DNA of 8,649 nt from NCBI GenBank assembly GCA_938045085.1, contig CALINZ010000016.1, positions 1 to 8,649 on the forward strand, in the 5' to 3' direction. Every line of letters starts with the position of its first letter. Positions within the stretch are counted from its first letter, which is position 1. The notes under the pieces are model-generated. The model saw only the letters and a program-made list of their open reading frames with translations, had not been told where the DNA came from and ran no database searches. This document shows, piece after piece, positions 5,344 through 8,649 of the stretch. Position numbers and translations under genes: made by a program. The stretch is from an uncultured Collinsella sp. (GTDB taxonomy: Bacteria > Actinomycetota > Coriobacteriia > Coriobacteriales > Coriobacteriaceae).

Positions 5344-6507
5344 TTAGTTGTTCTTGGTCAGACGCTCGACGTCGTGGGCGATCATGTATTCCTCGTCGGT
5401 GGGGATGACCATGACCGTGACGGAGGAACCGGCGGCACTGATGACCTGCGGGCCATTGCCCACGGCCTCGCGGTTCTTGTTGTTGTCGATGCGCACGCCC
5501 AGCCACTCAAAGCAGTCGCAGAAGGCCTTGCGAATCGACCAGTCGTTCTCGCCAATGCCGGCGGTAAAGGTGATGGTGTCCACGCCCGCCATGGAGGCGA
5601 TCATGGAACCGGCCTGCTGCATGGCCTTGTAGGCGAGCAGGCAGCGCTCGTCGCCCTCGGAGGCGCGCGTGCGGATGTCGCGGGCGTCGTTGGAGATACC
5701 CGAAATGGCAAGCAGGCCGGACTGCTTGTTCATCATGTCGTCGACTTCCTGGTAGCTGTAACCGCCCTCGCGCTGCAGGTAGCATACGGTAGCCGGGTCA
5801 ATGGAACCGCAGCGGGTACCCATCATCAGACCGTCAAGCGGCGTGAGGCCCATCGTGGTGTCGCGGCACACGCCGTCCTCGATAGCAGCGAGCGAAGCAC
5901 CGTTACCCAGATGGCACGAAAGCAGACGGTGGCAGCGCGAACCCAGGATCTCCTTGGCCATCACCCACTCATAGCGGTGGCTCGTGCCGTGGGCGCCGTA
6001 CTTGCGCACGTGGTACTTGTCGCACACGTCCTTGGGCAGCGCGTAGGTATAGGCGACCTCGGGCATGGTCATATGGAACGAGGTATCGAAGACCGCCACG
6101 TTGGGCAGCTCCGGATACTTCTCACGGCAGTACTCAATCGCCGCGGCCTCGCCGTAGTTGTGCAGCGGGGCAAGTGGTGCCACCTCAAGAATCTTGGCCA
6201 TAACCTCGTCGTCGACAACTGCGGAATCATCGAAGTGCCAGCCGCCCTGAACGATACGATGCCCAATACCATCAATCGTAAAGTCGGTCTTCTCGAGCTC
6301 CTCGAGCACACGAGCGATAGCAGAGCGATGATCGGGGAAAGGGACCTCCTCGGTCTGCTTGGCGCCACCGTTCTCGGAGTGGCCAAAGATGCCCATGTCC
6401 GAACCGATACGTTCGCAGTTGCCCTTGGCGAAAACCTCGCGGGTATCGGTATCCAAAAGCTGATATTTAAGGCTTGAGCTGCCGGCGTTGACAACAAGTA
6501 CGTTCAT
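5344..6507 (-). CDS. ackA: Acetate kinase, copy with the canonical active site
   Basis: The 387-residue ASKHA-fold enzyme interconverts acetyl phosphate plus ADP and acetate plus ATP, completing the Pta-Ack route. The start MNVLVVNAGSSSLKY gives Asn7, Ser10, Ser12 and Lys14 as in the Methanosarcina enzyme. Later come GHRIVQGG with Arg84, FDTSFHMTMP with Asp141, YGAHGTSH (170-177), CHLGNGAS (198-205) with His199 and Asn202, MGTRCGSIDP with Arg232, TAGIGEN (315-321) and PTDEE (369-373). All the catalytic positions I can place are conserved. AAGGAG lies 4 bases before the ATG. A gapless hand alignment with the neighbouring paralogue gives about 177 identities over the first 270 residues. It has its own terminator, and the 164-base gap upstream holds the terminator of the paralogue plus a possible operator, so it is probably transcribed on its own. 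Confidence 0.96.
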   Translation of the reverse strand: MNVLVVNAGSSSLKYQLLDTDTREVFAKGNCERIGSDMGIFGHSENGGAKQTEEVPFPDHRSAIARVLEELEKTDFTIDGIGHRIVQGGWHFDDSAVVDDEVMAKILEVAPLAPLHNYGEAAAIEYCREKYPELPNVAVFDTSFHMTMPEVAYTYALPKDVCDKYHVRKYGAHGTSHRYEWVMAKEILGSRCHRLLSCHLGNGASLAAIEDGVCRDTTMGLTPLDGLMMGTRCGSIDPATVCYLQREGGYSYQEVDDMMNKQSGLLAISGISNDARDIRTRASEGDERCLLAYKAMQQAGSMIASMAGVDTITFTAGIGENDWSIRKAFCDCFEWLGVRIDNNKNREAVGNGPQVISAAGSSVTVMVIPTDEEYMIAHDVERLTKNN

Positions 6508-6573
6508 GAGACTCCTTTGCAGTGCAATACGGTCGACGCAGACCCCTTAAGGCGGCCGCATTTTAATAAGAAG

Positions 6574-6600
6574 TTATCACAACTTGATAAATAGCTATCA
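6574..6600. promoter_or_regulatory. Operator-like TTATCA repeats upstream of the first acetate kinase gene
   Basis: TTATCA (6574-6579) and TGATAA (6585-6590) form an inverted repeat around CAACT, and a third related copy, CTATCA, follows at 6595-6600. They lie in an AT-rich island (about 6561-6605) in otherwise GC-rich DNA, 67-93 bases upstream of the ackA ATG, where its promoter should be. A regulator site overlapping the promoter is plausible. I cannot place the -35/-10 boxes with confidence. Confidence 0.35.
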
Positions 6601-6620
6601 GGCATATCGCCCAACGAGCA

Positions 6621-6660
6621 CAAAAGAGGGGCCGAACGGCGCTCGGTCGTCCAGCCCCTC
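6621..6660 (-). terminator. Intrinsic terminator of the second acetate kinase gene
   Basis: On the minus strand, GAGGGGC (plus 6654-6660) pairs with GCCCCTC (plus 6626-6632), with a further CGA/TCG pairing inside the loop. The stem leads into TCTTTTG. It begins 11 bases past the stop codon at 6672-6674. Its presence between the two kinase genes argues against a simple two-gene transcript. Confidence 0.75.
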
Positions 6661-6671
6661 CCCTCTTGCAA

Positions 6672-7850
6672 TTACTTGCCATTGACGATGCGCTCGACGT
6701 CGGAAGCGATCATGAACTCCTCGTCCGTGGGAATGACGAAGATCTTGACCTTGGAATCCTTGGCAGACAGGCACCAAGCGCCGTCACCACGCAGGGCGTT
6801 GCGGGCATGATCCATCTTGACGCCCATAAAGGCCAGACGATCGGCCACGCCAGCGCGAACGGCCGGAGCGTGCTCGCCGATGCCGGCAGTAAAGACCAGG
6901 GTGTCCATGCCGCACATGGAGGTGGCCATCTCGGCGGCCTTGGCGGCAATCTTGTAGACGAACATGTCGAAGGCGAGCTGAGCCTCGGGGTCGCCAGCGG
7001 CGGCGAGCTCCTCGACGTTGCGGCAGTCATTGGTCTTGCCGCCGGTCACAGCCAAAAGGCCAGACTTCTTGTTCATCATCTCGTCGACCTCGTCGAAGGT
7101 GTAGCCGCCTTCGCGCTGCAAGTAGCACACGGTAGCGGGGTCGATGGAACCGCAGCGGGTGCCCATCATGACACCGGCCAGAGGGCTCAGGCCCATGGAG
7201 GTGTCCATGCACTTGCCGTCCTCGATGGCGCACAGGGAAGCGCCGGAGCCGATATGGCACACGACGACCTTGCGGGCCTCGCCGTTGGTCATCTCTGCGA
7301 CCTTCTTGGAGATGTAACGGTAGCTGGTGCCGTGGGCGCCGTACTTACGGATGTGCAGCTTGTCGCAAACATCCTTGGGCAGGGCGTAAGTCTTGGCGAC
7401 CTCGGGCATGTTGAAGTGGAAAGCGGTGTCGTAGACCGTGACGTTGGGCAGGTCGGGATACTGCTCGAGGCAGTACTCGATAACGTTGGCCTCGGGGTTG
7501 TTGTGCAGCGGCGCCAGCGGGGCGACCTCGCGGATCTTGGCGAGAACGTCCTCGTCGACGAGGGAGGAGTCGCCAAAGTACCAACCGCCCTGAACGATGC
7601 GATGGCCAATACCCTCGATCTTGACGCCGTTGGCCTCGAGGTCCTTCAGGACGACCTCGATGGCGACCTTGTGGTCGGGGAACTCGATGTTCTCGGTCAC
7701 CTTCTTGGAACCGTTGGCAGCGTGGGTGAAGGTACCGCCGGTAAAGCAGACGCGCTCGCAGGAGCCCTTTGCGGACACCTTGTGGGACTTGGTATCGATG
7801 ACCTGATACTTAAGGGTCGAAGATCCTGCGTTGACGACCAGAACGTTCAT
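6672..7850 (-). CDS. ackA: Acetate kinase paralogue with altered active-site residues
   Basis: The 392-residue protein is clearly acetate kinase family: MNVLVVNAGSSTLKY, GHRIVQGG (82-89), YDTAFHFNMP (140-149), MGTRCGSIDP (229-238), FTAGIGE (320-326) and PTDEEFMIA (374-382). Compared with its neighbour it has Thr instead of Ser at 12, Tyr instead of His at 177 (GTSY for GTSH), and Ser instead of Asn at 202 (CHIGSGAS for CHLGNGAS). Asn202 corresponds to Asn211 of the Methanosarcina enzyme, in the loop that meets the ATP phosphates. Arg84, Asp141, His173, His199 and Arg232 are kept. AGGGAG lies 4 bases before the ATG (7855-7860). It may be an acetate kinase with changed kinetics, a kinase for another short acid such as propionate, or a diverging duplicate. 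Family is sure, substrate is not. Confidence 0.9.
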   Translation of the reverse strand: MNVLVVNAGSSTLKYQVIDTKSHKVSAKGSCERVCFTGGTFTHAANGSKKVTENIEFPDHKVAIEVVLKDLEANGVKIEGIGHRIVQGGWYFGDSSLVDEDVLAKIREVAPLAPLHNNPEANVIEYCLEQYPDLPNVTVYDTAFHFNMPEVAKTYALPKDVCDKLHIRKYGAHGTSYRYISKKVAEMTNGEARKVVVCHIGSGASLCAIEDGKCMDTSMGLSPLAGVMMGTRCGSIDPATVCYLQREGGYTFDEVDEMMNKKSGLLAVTGGKTNDCRNVEELAAAGDPEAQLAFDMFVYKIAAKAAEMATSMCGMDTLVFTAGIGEHAPAVRAGVADRLAFMGVKMDHARNALRGDGAWCLSAKDSKVKIFVIPTDEEFMIASDVERIVNGK

Positions 7851-7903
7851 GTGTCTCCCTACTAACAGGCGGTGTGGCGCCGCCAGGTTACATACGCTTC
7901 AAT

Positions 7904-7937
7904 AATAAACCCAAACGCCCTCGCGCTCGGGTTTATT
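7904..7937 (-). terminator. Hairpin between the MFS gene and the second acetate kinase gene
   Basis: On the minus strand, AATAAACCC and GGGTTTATT (plus 7929-7937 and 7904-7912) form a perfect 9-base stem around a 16-base GC-rich loop, followed by ATTG. It lies 34 bases past the stop of the membrane-protein gene and can serve as its terminator. It also ends 53 bases before the acetate kinase ATG, almost the same spacing as the similar hairpin ahead of pta. An AT-rich stretch upstream (7942-7957) could hold a promoter, which would make this a leader hairpin instead. Confidence 0.6.
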
Positions 7938-7971
7938 GGCGTTGATATATAAGTTATCGGTGCCTAAATAC

Positions 7972-8649
7972 TCATGTCCTTTGGCTTGTAAGACGAAATA
8001 GCGCGGGAATATACACCAAAGAAGAAATCCCGAGCGCGACAAGCAATACGACTCGAATGCCCGCAGCGCTGCTCAACACAGCGTTGAGCAGATAGAAAAG
8101 AACAGCACCCACCGCCACCATCTGGCTTTGAACCGAAATCAATGAACAGCGCATCGAAGAATCAGCAGCATTTTGAAAAATTGAGTATTTAATTGGAGCA
8201 AATAAAGAGTAAGCGACCGTCTGCAACACATAGAACACGGGCAACAGGTCAACCGGAATAAAAGGGGTTAAAAACAAAGCAGCTAGAATGAGACGGATGA
8301 TGCCGCAAATACGCGCAAAAAGCCTCTTGTCGACATGAGCAATTACGCTGGGCACGATAAACCCTATGGAGGCGGAGACAAGGAGCTGGACCGCAATGGT
8401 CATGCCCGAAGCGACGGCACCCATTCCACGGGCTGCGAGCAGCAGTGAGAAAAAATCTTCCAGAGCGACAAAAGCAAATGCCTGAGAACAGTCCATGACG
8501 AACGCCGAGCGAAGCGTGCCATTGCCCGCAATGGCAGTCCAAATCATCCTCGGGCTAATTTGGCTCATAGAAGCCGCAGCGCTACCTTTCCCTTTCGTTT
8601 CGGGAATGCAGGCAACGACAAGTAACGTCAATACCATCGTAAAGATATC
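7972..8649 (-). CDS. MFS-like multi-spanning membrane protein, C-terminal half (5' end outside window)
   Basis: The frame is open to the window edge and encodes 225 residues ending ALFRLTSQRT. About five or six hydrophobic helices can be seen after a polar loop of about 35 residues (starting PETKGKGSAAAS) that looks like the central loop of a 12-helix major facilitator superfamily transporter. Further MFS-like traits are the short basic loop DKRLFARICG between helices and the last pair of helices separated by a short turn. The internal ATG at 8635-8637 is unlikely to be the real start, since the frame continues upstream and a helix would be cut. The substrate cannot be guessed. Codons such as TTA, ATT, AAT and TCA are more common here than in the neighbouring genes, hinting at a different origin or weak selection. 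Confidence 0.65.
   Translation of the reverse strand, partial: DIFTMVLTLLVVACIPETKGKGSAAASMSQISPRMIWTAIAGNGTLRSAFVMDCSQAFAFVALEDFFSLLLAARGMGAVASGMTIAVQLLVSASIGFIVPSVIAHVDKRLFARICGIIRLILAALFLTPFIPVDLLPVFYVLQTVAYSLFAPIKYSIFQNAADSSMRCSLISVQSQMVAVGAVLFYLLNAVLSSAAGIRVVLLVALGISSLVYIPALFRLTSQRT

Noticed and set aside
6666..7865. Plus-strand open frames covering both acetate kinases (also 5209-6477)
   Set aside because: Both are antisense shadows of the kinases; the acetate kinase motifs on the minus strand explain the conservation.

Overview
The window is GC-rich, strongly C/G-ending in its codons, and carries ordinary bacterial housekeeping and accessory genes with clear AGGAG-type ribosome binding sites. 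Gene content and style (short-form Pta, two acetate kinases, a Glf/GT2 pair, an S58-type peptidase) fit an anaerobic fermentative actinobacterium of the Coriobacteriia, with Collinsella or a relative as my best guess. That placement is inference from composition and remembered protein style, not from a search.

Layout from left to right. (1) 1-89 is the 3' end of a Maf-type nucleotide pyrophosphatase gene, followed by a terminator hairpin. (2) 191-1192 (+) encodes a self-cleaving S58/P1 (DmpA/NylC-like) hydrolase. (3) 1193-1552 has no gene and holds two long nested palindromes, the second of which extends imperfectly into the 3' end of the next gene. (4) 1553-3779 (-) is a two-gene unit, glf followed by a family 2 glycosyltransferase, overlapping by 8 bases; it points to galactofuranose-containing surface polysaccharide. 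(5) 3780-4010 is a divergent control region with mirrored TATAAT boxes, an operator-like inverted repeat and a hairpin in the pta leader. (6) 4011-4991 (+) is pta. (7) 4992-5343 has no clear gene and holds a third long palindrome with perfect 29-base arms, then the terminator of the next unit. (8) 5344-6507 and 6672-7850 (-) are two tandem acetate kinase paralogues, each with its own ribosome binding site and terminator. (9) 7972-8649 (-) is the C-terminal half of an MFS-like membrane protein, cut by the window edge and more AT-rich in codon choice than its neighbours.

Pta and acetate kinase together convert acetyl-CoA to acetate with ATP gain, so 4011-7850 is an acetate-forming energy module. 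It is arranged convergently rather than as the common ackA-pta operon. One of the two kinases (6672-7850) differs from its sister at residues lining the ATP/active-site pocket.

The least explained structure is the set of three long, locus-specific palindromes (about 110-130 bases each). All sit between convergent gene ends, and each wraps a terminator-like or simple core hairpin in 21-29 base outer arms. A second pattern is a similar AAACCC/GGGTTTATT hairpin 52-53 bases upstream of the start codons of both pta and the second acetate kinase. I found no CRISPR array, tRNA, rRNA, insertion sequence or clear novel multi-gene system.
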